DNA from: Hygrophila difformis
Taxonomy: Eukaryota > Streptophyta > Magnoliopsida > Lamiales > Acanthaceae
DNA length: 64,000 nucleotides
Direction of reading: 5' to 3'
Assembly (NCBI GenBank): GCA_030278955.1
Contig: JAOANR010000010.1
Location: 24,334,444 to 24,398,443, forward strand
How positions within the stretch are numbered: position 1 is the first letter of the stretch; every line of letters starts with the position of its first letter. The position numbers were made by a program, and so were the translations under genes. Under the pieces are notes generated by a model. The model was not told where the DNA came from. It ran no database searches and saw only the letters and a list, made by a program, of their open reading frames with translations. Positions 54,858 through 64,000 of the stretch are shown piece by piece.

Positions 54858-57669
54858 TGTAACACCCCGGTTTTGGTAACCCAGGCCGGGATGCCACCGC
54901 CACACCTCCCTAGCAAGATACGGTTTCTCCGAGCTCACTAAAGAGATGCAAGGCTATGGTTTTTCAGAATTTAAAATATTCAAACAGCCCATTCATATAT
55001 AATTTAAAATTTATACATCAAAGTTGCAGCGGAAATTTTAATTTGTGCAGCGGAAATAAAGTATAAGGGCCGACATGGCCAAAACACGGGTTAAACAGTC
55101 CCGTTCATGCAAGTTGTAATTAAATGCAGGGATTTAAAATAAAGATTTCCCCTAATGTTCCCATGTATGCATATGACGATGCATATTCTTCGTACTCTGT
55201 AAGAAAAAGGAGATATATGGTTTGGGTCAGCAAAAAAACGCGTTGAGTAAGTTAACACATAGCATGGGTTAGGGGTTTCAAAGCCTTTAATTAAAAATTT
55301 ATAAAACATTTCTTGTAGGTAATGCCCAATTTAAGTTAATCATCCACTAATAAATAAATGGCATGATTTAAAGACATGAATAATGCCGTAAGTAAGTAAA
55401 TAAAAATTTGAGCTTTTTAATATATTTCCCGTTACGCCATCATCTCAACAATATATCATTTAGCCGGTGATCCGGCGGCCGCAGCCAATATCAAAAGTAT
55501 CATTTAGCCGGTGATCCGGCGGCCTCAGCCAATTTCAATAGTATCATTTCTCAAAATATTTTTCGTTTCTTTTATAGTTCACCATTCACCAGGGCTCTTG
55601 TGACCGCAATCCTCATAATCAATATTTCCGCAGGAAAACATTCAATCGCCCTTGGGGAATCTAACCCGCAAGAACTCAATACATCCTAGGGAATCAAACC
55701 CGTAGGAAAACATACGATCGCCCTTGGGGAATCTAACCCGCAAGAACTCAAATACATCATAGGGAATCAAACCCGCATGAATCATATTGATAATATCAAA
55801 CTTGGTCACAAGTCCCCAATGTTTCAAAAGAATTCTTTTAAAGAAAATGTTTTTATTTGGTGTAACGGGATTTTTCAAAAGTATAGATATATCGTAATTC
55901 AACGTCTCGACCGTTTGTTTCGAATTTCAAAATCTCTTCGATTTAAAAATCATTTGGCGTCACAGTTTACGCCTTTTTGGTTTAAAAATCCATTTCTTAG
56001 GCGATTAATTTGAAATTTTCACAGTATCTCAAAAACATCCCAATGAACAACTTTCGTGTTTTAAGTTTTTCGGAAAAACAATGGGAAGCATGTCAAAAAT
56101 CGAGTTTTCGACTCAAATAGTATGCTGTCAGGATTCAGGTTTGACACCCTTCAAAGATTTGACTTTTTGACATATCAAATGGACTTCAAAAATTCTGAAA
56201 TTTTACAGACACATACTAGACTTGATTTCCAACAACTTTTGTTTAGAACTCAAAGATTGGTTCGGGCTAGAAGTGATAGGAATAAGCTCCTCAAGATCGG
56301 TTATGAAATCTGTCATCCTTTGAAAATTCTTAAAAACGCAGAATATGTCCGATACGATTTGGGGTATCAAAACTTGATGAAAATTTCTGAAATTTTTACA
56401 CAATATAGCTTAAGCTCTTAGGATCAAAATCTTAGTTTTGAGTTTTCAGGTTTGAACACTCGAAGTAATAGAAATATGCTCATCAAGTTCGGTTAAGAAA
56501 TCTGTCAAGGTTCTTGACGTTGGTACTAACGCAGATCGGATCGGCTCAGATTCGGATGCTCAAATCTCAACGAAAAATTCTAAAAACTTACAATAATGTT
56601 CTAAACTCATAGATCTACAATTCTTATGTTCAACACCAATCCTAGATCGGCCTAGATCCATGGTCAAAATAACCAACAAGATTGAGAGTGAAATCTGCCA
56701 AAGTTCTAAGATCCAGATTTAATACTCTTCGGTTTTGGGTTGGTTTCAGGTTTCAAAACAACATGAAAAATTCTAAAATTTTTACAGAAGCTAGACCAAA
56801 GTCTTAGGAACACTTTTCATGTTTTGAGTTTTTTTGTTTGAGCAGCTTTAGAGGTTCGAAAAATTCATACGAAAACGCTGCGTTGAGGGTTTTTCTTGTT
56901 GACAGATTTTTATTAATTTTCTTGAGTTGAATCTCTATGTTTGGTTGCATTTTAAGTCACCCAAAACCATAGTAAGGTTAACTTACGAAGATTGTGTTCT
57001 TGAGTCGTCCAAACACCTACGAACGGATCTACGAAACGCAAAGTTCCCGACTTTGGCCACGAACGTATTTGCAATCAACGATTCAAGAGTTAGATTGGGG
57101 ATTTGAGAGGAAAAAAAAAGAGATTGAGAACCTAAGGTACTACTTATCAAAGATCTAAGCACTGTGATCCTTGATCTACACACTTCCTCGGTCGGATTTG
57201 GTTGCCGGAAAGTCGCCGGAAGTTCGCCGGAAAGTCGTCGGAAGGTATTTTGGCTTTGGGAGAGTTTTGGGAGTGAAGAGGGGATGGGAATGGCTGAAAT
57301 GGGGTGTTGGGGGTGTATTATTGCCATTAAAGGGACAAGAATCCGACAAGTGATCGGCTGCTACAGTACCCGCACGTGCTACAGTAGTGCTACAGTACTG
57401 CTACAGTACTGCTACAGTAGACACGTGCTACAGTAACTTTTAAAATTTTTTTTTTTTTTTAATATTAAGATTCCTTCTCTACAAAAATAAAAATCATAAT
57501 GTGGGAATTATCCGTGATTGTTGGGACAATTCGATAAACTCGTTTCGAGTTGTTATCTTCCGATAAATAATAAATTCCGCTCTCTCGGAATTATTTCGGT
57601 TTTAATAATTTAAATCCAATTCTTTATTTTTGGATTTAAATTTTCGATGGCGATTTCTCGGGTATTACA
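54858..57669 (-). repeat. 5' LTR (2812 bp) of the non-autonomous element
   Basis: Starts at the primer-site side and ends in GGTATTACA before the AAAAC duplication. All short open frames in it recur in the other LTR and show no domain, so I do not call them genes. Confidence 0.93.
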
Positions 57670-57674
57670 AAAAC

Positions 57675-58510
57675 ATTATGAATTTAAATAGAACAACTTC
57701 CTGTATTGATGAATTCAGAATTCAATTCCATCCCATGAATCCCGCCGCCGATGAAGATCGAATCTGAATCCGCTGGAAAATCCATACAAAAGGTCTGAAT
57801 TGCACCGTGATGTATGGTGCAACCCTACAACACGAATTCAAAACCTAATCTAATATAATATTGAAATAATCTAATGGATTGATGAAGAAATGATGTGGAG
57901 ATGGATTGTAGATGAAGGAGATGAGTGGAGTATGAATTGTGATGTTCTCTGGTGTTCTGGGCGTCAATCGGGATGAGAAAAAAATGAAAAACCCGCTCAA
58001 AACCGACTTGAAAACTTCCCAAAACTGACCCAAATCGCGACCATGGCGTAAAATTACGCTAGCAGAGAAGATTTGGCGCAAATGGCCTGATTTACGCTAG
58101 CTTTTGAAATTTAGAATTTTGGCTCTTCAGTTCTGGCGTAAAATGACGCTAGCTTGAGGTTTCTGGCGTAGTTGGCCTTGCCTACGCTAGCTCAGACTTG
58201 TCAAATTTTTCATCTTTCAATGTTGGCGTAAACTGACGCTAGCTTTTGTTTCTTGGCGTAGTTGGCCTTGCTTACGCCAAGAATGACTTGATTCAATTCT
58301 TTTCTCCTCTTCTCCTCACCTCTATTTATGCTTTCTTCATCCCATTGCAACCTACAAAATCACATTCAAAACTCATCAAGATAAATCATTATAAATCATC
58401 AACTTTAAATGTGATTTTAATCTTATTTCCCTAAAATTCTAATATAATATCCTAAGTTAAAAACTCACCCAAAACATAACAAAAACATACAAAAATGAGG
58501 ATTTCACTCT
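57675..58510 (-). repeat. Athila-type LTR remnant, part 2
   Basis: Continues part 1 after the nested element. It contains the hairpin array 58044-58281 and AT-rich sequence resembling the LTR end zone (AAAATGAGGATTTCACTCT near 58492). The right boundary is approximate. No internal coding domain is attached, so it may be a solo or broken LTR. Confidence 0.55.
58044..58281. repeat. 3 x about 90-bp array of alternating hairpins
   Basis: Short modules of the form TGGCGTAAAATGACGCTAGC start at 58044, 58133 and 58223. Long modules of the form TGGCGTAGTTGGCCTTGCCT plus ACGCTAGC start at about 58073, 58163 and 58252. Each module has GGCGTA-type and TACGC-type complementary ends. Short and long strictly alternate with an 89-90 bp period. 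Confidence 0.85.
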
Positions 58511-58518
58511 AAAATTTA

Positions 58519-58947
58519 TTGAATATATGGCTTGGAAATGGCTTAAACGATAGCATCCAAAAGAGGCTATCAGGTACCCGATTTTGTTTTCTTGTAGGCG
58601 CGTGCCCCTATCACTTCATAAAAACCCGAAAAAACAATGTAACAATTGTCCCCAAAAACTCAATAACAGCTTACGTAACTCATCACTTTGGAATCAAAAC
58701 AACACTCCAAGAACAGTTTGAAGATATCAAGAACACTCTTGAAGATTTGATGAACTCCAAGAACATCCAAGCTCTCAAATCTCACTCCGAACCCCAAATA
58801 TCCCAACTGTTTTTGTGCTCAGAATGCACAAGTAATGTGATAAACTCAAACACAGCCATAGAAACGCAAGAAATGAACATCGTCGTCTTGAAGCTCCGAC
58901 TGGGAGCACCCAAGAAGCCCTCCATTCCGTTCACCATCTCCAGCTAG
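58519..58947 (+). other. 142-codon open frame, no recognised family
   Basis: The frame MNIWLGNGLNDSIQKRLSGT... has a charged middle (LQEQFEDIKNTLEDLMNSKNIQ) and no motif I can assign. It lies between an LTR remnant and a hAT insertion and is probably retroelement debris. Possible start context is ordinary; no splice signals were followed. Confidence 0.3.
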
Positions 58948-59082
58948 TTGTTTCTGCGAATCCGTTCATCAACAGGGCGTCGCCCCTAACTCGCCGCTGC
59001 CAACAGTTCACTTCACTCATCCAAAAACCTCCAGAAAACCCTTGTCGTCTTCCTTGGGCAAGCTTCCTCCAATTCCGACAAG

Positions 59083-59734
59083 CACGGGCGGACAAGACGA
59101 CAAAACTAGGGGGGCCAATGACCTTGTCCGGTATAACCTCTCCAAATTTTATTAAGCTTGTTAATAGAAACCTTAGACATTGGAAGCTGCAAGCTAGGAT
59201 CTTATTCCAATAACTGAATATCAATTTATCAATATCAAGTCTTTGCGATTGAGATGACCAACTTTCTGAAGCCAGATAATTGCTTCAGAAGTGAGATTGG
59301 AACAACTTATTTGTAATTGTAAAATATTTTAACCCGGGCGAACGTCAAGAACATGATGAGTAGTAATTTGTGTGGCATGGGCTCCACCACCCCTTTCTCA
59401 GGCCTTCAGTGGCTCATAAAAAAAAAAAAGAACATTATGCGTAACAAAGTGGGATTGAGAATATAATAGAGTGGAAAACATAAATGGATATATATATTTT
59501 TAGAAAAGAAACTTAGATAATTAAGAGGTATTATAAAATCTTTTAAGATACAAAATATCCTCAAATTTTATTTTATGGCAATTAATATAAAAATTTGAGA
59601 GGGCACAAACAAATCTCATTTTTTAAGTACAATTAGCATATAATTTATTTTTTAACGTTATATATATCCTACTAAATCTAAAAAGTTTGAGGGGGATCCA
59701 TGGCCCCCAAAACATATACCTCCCTCCGCTACTG
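59083..59734. mobile_element. hAT-type non-autonomous element (652 bp)
   Basis: The left end CACGGGCGGACAAGA and the inverted right end CAGTAGCGGAGGGAG are flanked by an 8-bp duplication with one mismatch, CCGACAAG (59075-59082) and CCGGCAAG (59735-59742). It contains a truncated SINE. Confidence 0.7.
59361..59428 (+). mobile_element. SINE family 1, 3' part, nested in a hAT element
   Basis: TAGTAATTTGTGTGGCATGG through CTTCAGTGGCTCAT and an A12 tail. It is flanked by AAGAACATGATG and AAGAACATTATG (about 12 bp, one mismatch), so it was inserted already truncated. Confidence 0.7.
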
Positions 59735-59742
59735 CCGGCAAG

Positions 59743-59978
59743 TGGCGATCAACGAGTATGACACAGCAGCAATGTCTCCCGCGGGCATTTATCACCACCG
59801 CCGGGACCACCATTTGTCTTCCACAAATGCTGCTGCTCTTCTTGTCAACCTCTGGACACGTCCATCTCCGGTGAAGCTCCCACACAGACCAACGATTCCC
59901 GTCAGCTGTCAAAGTTGGGAAAAGCCCTACCGGTCGCCAATCAAGCCCTATCAGCTCACTGCCGGCAATTCCCGTCAC
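59743..59978. other. C-rich unassigned block between two hAT insertions
   Basis: Forms one continuous C-rich sequence with the parts before 59075 and after 60502. No domain recognised. Confidence 0.35.
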
Positions 59979-60493
59979 CAGTGGCGAAACCAGGATCCTC
60001 AATAAGCGGGGGCCGATTTAATTAAAAAAATTCACAAAAAAAAGTACCTCAAAACCAAATGAAACCCATTTTATTTTCTAAAAAGTAAAGGAAAAAAACT
60101 TAATGGGATGGAGATAGATAGCAGTTAGATGTTAGAAGTTGCTCATACTCTTGCTTTTCTTTTTTGTTATTGCATTGTTCAAACTTTAAACTCATAGTTA
60201 AAATAGTTAGACTTTGGGATTTATAAGATGGTAAATTAGTGATGGAACGGCAAAAAAGCTACTGGAGAGGAAGATGATACAAAATCTAGTATAGAACAAA
60301 TTAATTTTAATCCAATATAAATGGGTCAAGAACTATTGAATTATAAATAACGTTGATTTGTTAAATAATTAAGAATGGATGATCCATCTTAACCATATTT
60401 ATCATAGATAAATATATATAATATCTACTTCTATGTGGCATATTTTATGGGGAGGCCAAGGCCATTCCTATGGCATGCTTGGTTTCGCCCCTG
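59979..60493. mobile_element. hAT-type non-autonomous element (515 bp)
   Basis: The ends CAGTGGCGAAACCAGGA and, inverted, CAGGGGCGAAACCAAGC match at 14 of 17 positions. 8-bp duplication with one mismatch: CCCGTCAC (59971-59978) and CCCGTGAC (60494-60501). Confidence 0.8.
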
Positions 60494-60501
60494 CCCGTGA
60501 C

Positions 60502-60850
60502 CGTCGTTCTCTTCCTTCTAAGCTCTGTCAAGCTGTGGCACAGACCAGACCATTGGCATGGACCCCGGCCACTCATCATCTTCTCCGAAGAGAGCCACCG
60601 CCGAACTCACCTTCACTCCGGCCATCTTCATCGTCGGCATCTTCACTATCACGGACCTCCAATCACCGACCATGCCATCTCTGGCCATTTCGAACTCTGT
60701 CAGTGCCACCACAAACAGCCGCCATCGCAACCCTTGAGGACAATGGTCCCCATCGCACCACCTCCATCGTGTCTCTCTCTTGAGCCATCGTCCAGCCACC
60801 ATCGCACCAACTCCATTGCCATCGAACACTAGCACACTATTGCCTCCATC
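60502..60850. other. C-rich unassigned block
   Basis: Open in several frames because of composition (Pro/Ser/His/Thr-rich translations). No recognised protein domain on either strand. Confidence 0.35.
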
Positions 60851-60932
60851 CAGTGGCGATTCCAGGAATTACAACCAGGGTATGCAAATTGTTTAGAAAA
60901 AATATAAATAATTAATGTATCAATTTTTTTTA
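60851..60932. mobile_element. Left end of a third hAT-type element, cut off
   Basis: CAGTGGCGATTCCAGGAATT is the same terminus type as its neighbours. A MITE starts at 60933 and the right end of the hAT element was not found before the copia LTR. Confidence 0.5.
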
Positions 60933-61183
60933 CTCCCATCCAACTTTCCTATTTCATTTCTGCACACACATCAATGCACTTTTTAAATTGTGAATATCTC
61001 AAAATATGTACAATAAAAAATTATGTAAATTATATATTTGGAAACTACATGATTACACGATTCTAACAAGACTCAACTCGACTATTTTCTATCAAATATA
61101 TATTTGCAATAAAATTGATTCAAATTTAAATAATGAACAGTGCCAAAAAGTCTAACAGGATAAGTAAGGTGGGACGGAGATAG
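60933..61183. mobile_element. Stowaway-like MITE
   Basis: Ends CTCCCATCCAACTTTCCTAT and ATAAGTAAGGTGGGACGGAGATAG (inverted, + strand positions 61160-61183), with TA on both sides. Confidence 0.7.
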
Positions 61184-61185
61184 TA

Positions 61186-61325
61186 TTTTTTTTGCTGAAC
61201 AGCATATACAGGCTAGGAAAGGAATGGTGTGAGTTCATGCCACACAAATTATAAAGGGACAAAAGGGGAGGCATAGAGGGCCGGGTAGGAAATCGAACCC
61301 CCAACCTTTTGGTCAAGTCATCTTC
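61186..61325 (-). mobile_element. SINE family 1, minus strand
   Basis: A T-run followed by GCTGAACAGC, then CATGCCACACAAATTATAAA and the inverted B box AATCGAACCCCCAACC. The A-box side is at about 61310-61325. It lies directly upstream of the copia 5' LTR. Confidence 0.75.
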
Positions 61326-61340
61326 AAATATGTCAATTAC

Positions 61341-61798
61341 TGTTGAAATTATGCCTCAATTCTTTGTATTGAAGCCTCTTAATCATGGCCATGATGCCGA
61401 GTATTGTAAGCGTTGAATTTTACAGAATAGGAGGTCTGTCTTAGTCATGGTCATGACTAGTGAAGATGTTGTTCGCTGGAGCAATTTTTTCTTCTTAATA
61501 GGTGGTTTTTATCCATTTTAGTGGGCTGAAAATTGTCTCTCTCTCTCTCTGCATACGAAAATTACATCTTCTCCACATTAGAATCCATCTTTTTCTTCAA
61601 CCATTGAGAGAATCATTCTATCTTGTGAGAGTTTTGTGAATGTAATTTTACTCTCCATTTCGATCCATAGTGGATTTCTTCGTCGTCCGTGGTTTTTCCC
61701 GTTTTGGGCTTCCACGTATATCTTGTGGTCATTTTTACATTCTTGAATCTCTTAAATTCTCTTCAATTTTTATTCGGAAGATCCTTACTTCCCTAACA
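61341..61798 (+). repeat. 5' LTR of the second copia element
   Basis: Begins TGTTGAAATTATGCC and ends CCCTAACA, two bases before the primer site. It contains a CT-rich microsatellite (61532-61550). The 3' partner is outside the window, so the limits rest on the TG...CA rule and the PBS. Confidence 0.75.
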
Positions 61799-61800
61799 AG

Positions 61801-61812
61801 TGGTATCAGAGC
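61801..61812 (+). other. Primer-binding site, tRNA-iMet type
   Basis: TGGTATCAGAGC, complementary to the 3' end of initiator tRNA-Met, two bases after the LTR end. Confidence 0.92.
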
Positions 61813-61829
61813 GTGGTCTATAATTGAAT

Positions 61830-62630
61830 ATGTCGTTTGTGAAATTTGAGATCGAGAAATTTGATGGCAGGATTTCTTTTACTACATGAAAAATCCAAGT
61901 GCGGGCAATTCTAGTTCAAAATGGATTGAAGAAGGCTTTGGATGGAAAAAATAAGAAGCCAGCCACTATGTTAGACGGCGATTGGGAAGATTTGGATGAA
62001 AAGGCATTGACTGCCATTCAATTGATATTTTCAAAGAAAGTTCTACGAAAACAACGGTTTTGGATTATGGAATAAATTTGAATCACTATATATGACGAAG
62101 TCTCTTGCCAATAATCTTCGTTTGAAGGAACGTCTTTATACCATCCATATGTCTGAAGGTACATCGATTCAGTCACATTTGGATGAATTTAATTCAATCT
62201 GTATGGATTTAGAGAATCTTGATGTGAAAATTGATGATGAAGATAAAGCTGTGATATTGATTGTCTCATTATCTCCCTCATATAAGCAGTTTAGAGAAAT
62301 CATGCTTTATGGAAATTCTGATACTCTATCTTTTGATGATGTTAAGTCAAATTTGTTGTCGAAAGAGAAATTTGATCATGATAGTCATGTTGATGATAAG
62401 GCAGCGGGTTTACTTGTTCGTGGGAGGAAATGTTGGAGATAGAAAGTGACTTTCTAAGTCAAGGAGACGAAAGCCGAATGTAATTTGCAATTATTACAAG
62501 AAGTGGGATTGGTGATTGTTATAAGTTGAAGAATAAGAAAGAAAGAGAGAAAAAAGGCAAGAAACCAGCTGCTGATGTTATTAATTCTGATTCTGATTCA
62601 GGAAAGGAGCACATTTTGTCTGTGACTTAT
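61830..62630 (+). pseudogene. copia gag relic
   Basis: FEIEKFDGRISFTT near 61850, QVRAILVQNGLKKALDGKNKKPATMLDGDWEDLDEKALTAI across a frame change, and then a long clean stretch 62092-62442 with SIQSHLDEFNSICMDLENL and IVSLSPSYKQF. This is the UBN2-type gag of TNT1-like elements. The zinc knuckle near 62480-62520 is damaged (CNYYKKWDW followed by a stop). Confidence 0.85.
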
Positions 62631-62639
62631 GAAAAGCAG

Positions 62640-64000
62640 TCACAAAATGAGTGGATAATGGATTCAGGTTGCACATTCCATATTTGTCCTAACAACCATT
62701 GGTTTGTATGATTAGAAGCTACTGATAATGGTATAATTTTGATGGGAAATGATGCTCAATGTCGTATTGTTGGAATTGGTTCTATCCAGATAAAAGCTCG
62801 TGATGGAAATATTCGTACTCTTACGAATGTGAGATATGTGCCTGATGTTAAGAGAAATGTAATTTCTCTTGGTACTCTTGAATCTATTGGATACAGGTAT
62901 TCTGCTGAAGGTGGAGTCTTAAAAGTTTCTATAGGTGCTCGCGCCATTCTGAAAGCAAATCGTGTTGGGAGTCTTTATGTTTTGGAATGCTCTATAGGGA
63001 CAAATCCAACTGCAGCTGTTGCATCATCATCATCATTAAGTGATCCAGATTTCACACGTTTATGGCATATGAGATTAGGCCATATGAGTGAAAAAATGAT
63101 TGAAATTTCTCAGTTCAAAATGATTTCTTGGTGATAAAGGGATCAATAAATTGAAATTCTGTGAAAATTATGTCTTTAGAAAGAAGAAAAGGGTAAGCTT
63201 CTCTACAACTACTCATCCGCACGAGTGGTATTCTTGATTATATACAATCAGATTTATGGGGACCATCTAGAGTTCCATCTTTCACTGGGAAAAGATATAT
63301 GATGACATTGATTGATGACTTTTCTCGGGAGATCTGGGTGTATTTCTTAAAGTACAAGAATGAATCTTTGGATACTTTTAAGAAGTGGAAAGCCCTCGTT
63401 GAGAATCAAACCGAGAGAAAAGTGAAGACACTTGGAACTGATAGAGGTTTGGAGTTTTGTAGCAAGGAATTCAATGAGTTCTGCACTTTCCATGGGATTT
63501 CTAGGCATAACAGAATGGTGTTGCAGAACGAGTTAATAGAACTCTTTTGGAGAGAGCTCGTTGTATGCTTTCTAATGGCGGACTATGGAATCGCCGAGGT
63601 TTATGGGCTAAAGCTATTTCAACAACTTGTTATTTGGTGAATCGATCACACACTCGGCTATTGACTTTAAAGTTCCAGAAGAATTTTGGACAGGTAATCC
63701 TGTTGATTATTCTATTCTTCTTGTTTTTTGTTGTCCAGATTATGCACATGTTAGTGAGGATAAATTGGTACCTAGAGCTTTAAGATGTATTTTTCTTGGT
63801 TATTCATCTGAATCAAAAGGCCATCGCTTGTGGTGTACTGATGATAAGTCACAAAAGTTGATTTTGAGTAGAGATGTAACTTTTGATGACAAAAATATGT
63901 TGTCTTCTCAAAACAATGTTGTTCATCCTCCACAAAGTTCAAGTGAACAACCTAGAACTAGTGAGAAGGTGGAGGTAGATCCAATACCTTAAAAAGAAAA
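62640..64000 (+). pseudogene. copia protease and integrase relic
   Basis: The protease contains an intact catalytic triplet in WIMDSGCTFHICPNNHW (62650-62700), then a stop at 62710 and the block YVPDVKRNVISLGTLESIGY. Integrase follows with LWHMRLGHMSEKM, LDYIQSDLWGPSR, MTLIDDFSREIWVYFLKYK and TLGTDRGLEFCS (catalytic Asp positions present), then frame changes near 63131, 63520 and 63640. It continues to LRCIFLGYSSESKGHRLW near 63780-63830. The 3' end is cut by the window. Confidence 0.88.

Larger units (their letters stand above)
51178..57669 (-). mobile_element. Young non-autonomous gypsy-type element with giant LTRs
   Basis: Two 2812-bp LTRs flank only 868 bp. The 5-bp duplication AAAAC is perfect (51173-51177, 57670-57674). 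In minus-strand orientation the LTRs start TGTAATACCCGAG and end GGGGTGTTACA, the primer site TGGTATCAGAGCCC (tRNA-iMet type) follows the 5' LTR at about 54842-54855, and a purine tract AAGGAGGGTAGA precedes the 3' LTR. Length, termini and PBS resemble Tekay/Del-type chromoviruses (inference), but there is no gag or pol. I see about 12 substitutions between LTRs (about 0.4%), so it is recent and must have used proteins in trans. Confidence 0.9.
61341..64000 (+). mobile_element. Ty1/copia element (TNT1-like), degenerate, continues past the window
   Basis: A 5' LTR, a tRNA-iMet primer site and gag, protease and integrase relics in order. RT, RNase H and the 3' LTR would lie beyond 64000. Multiple stops and frame changes show it is inactive. 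Confidence 0.88.

Noticed and set aside
51178..57669. A plain 3.68-kb tandem duplication of host DNA
   Set aside because: The TG...CA-type borders, perfect AAAAC duplication, PBS and PPT show an LTR retrotransposon whose LTRs create the repeat.
60433..60835. Overlapping 100-120-codon frames on both strands as genes
   Set aside because: All frames are open because the block is C-rich; translations are Pro/Ser/His-rich without a domain, and the hAT end runs into the first one.

Overview
This is eukaryotic, higher-plant nuclear DNA, most likely from an asterid-type eudicot; no closer placement is possible from sequence alone. The evidence is two spliced plant genes with GT-AG introns, a high A+T background, and a dense mixture of plant-specific transposable elements. 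Only two host genes look functional: an eIF5-mimic/BZW-type translation factor (119-3422, +, 8 coding exons) and a clade E protein phosphatase 2C (31335-33759, -, 5 coding exons). Almost everything else is mobile DNA in several nested layers. There are no bacterial-style operons, no CRISPR arrays, and I see no rRNA or free-standing tRNA genes.

Layout. 0-4 kb: BZW gene. 4-6 kb: intergenic DNA with one clean hAT MITE (8-bp target duplication). 6.2-10.6 kb: a broken Ty1/copia element with a surviving 3' LTR. 10.6-11.0 kb: a Stowaway-like MITE and the 3' end of a decayed Helitron whose PIF1-type helicase remnants continue at 24.2-25.9 kb. Inserted in that Helitron is a young 12.5-kb Athila-type Ty3/gypsy element (11722-24203, minus strand) with 1301-bp LTRs, a tRNA-Asp primer site, an intact 1877-aa gag-pol ORF and a second ORF split by one stop codon. 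25.9-31 kb: MITEs, a Helitron end with a captured BUD23 methyltransferase exon, and SINEs. 31.3-34.8 kb: PP2C gene and leader. 35-37.3 kb: Helitron-like repeats, one complete from TC to CTAA. 38-41 kb: a 5'-truncated L1-type LINE. 41-45.8 kb: MITEs, SINEs and unresolved retroelement debris. 45.9-49.3 kb: a long-TIR MULE-like element (10-bp target duplication) carrying a GRF-zinc-finger gene relic and itself split by a second TIR element. 50.5-58.5 kb: an Athila-type LTR remnant interrupted by a young non-autonomous gypsy element with 2812-bp LTRs and only 868 bp between them. 59-61.3 kb: hAT elements, a MITE and SINEs. 61.3-64 kb: the 5' LTR and degenerate gag-pol of a second copia element running off the window.

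The most unusual signal is a GC-rich hairpin module of about 54 bp that occurs in the Athila LTR U3, between its pol and second ORF, and inside its gag-pol coding sequence. A comparable but unrelated feature is a 3 x 90-bp array of alternating short and long hairpins in the second Athila-type LTR remnant (58044-58281). The two host genes have no visible functional connection. The rest is best read as successive waves of insertion, where target duplications and LTR comparisons give the relative order.
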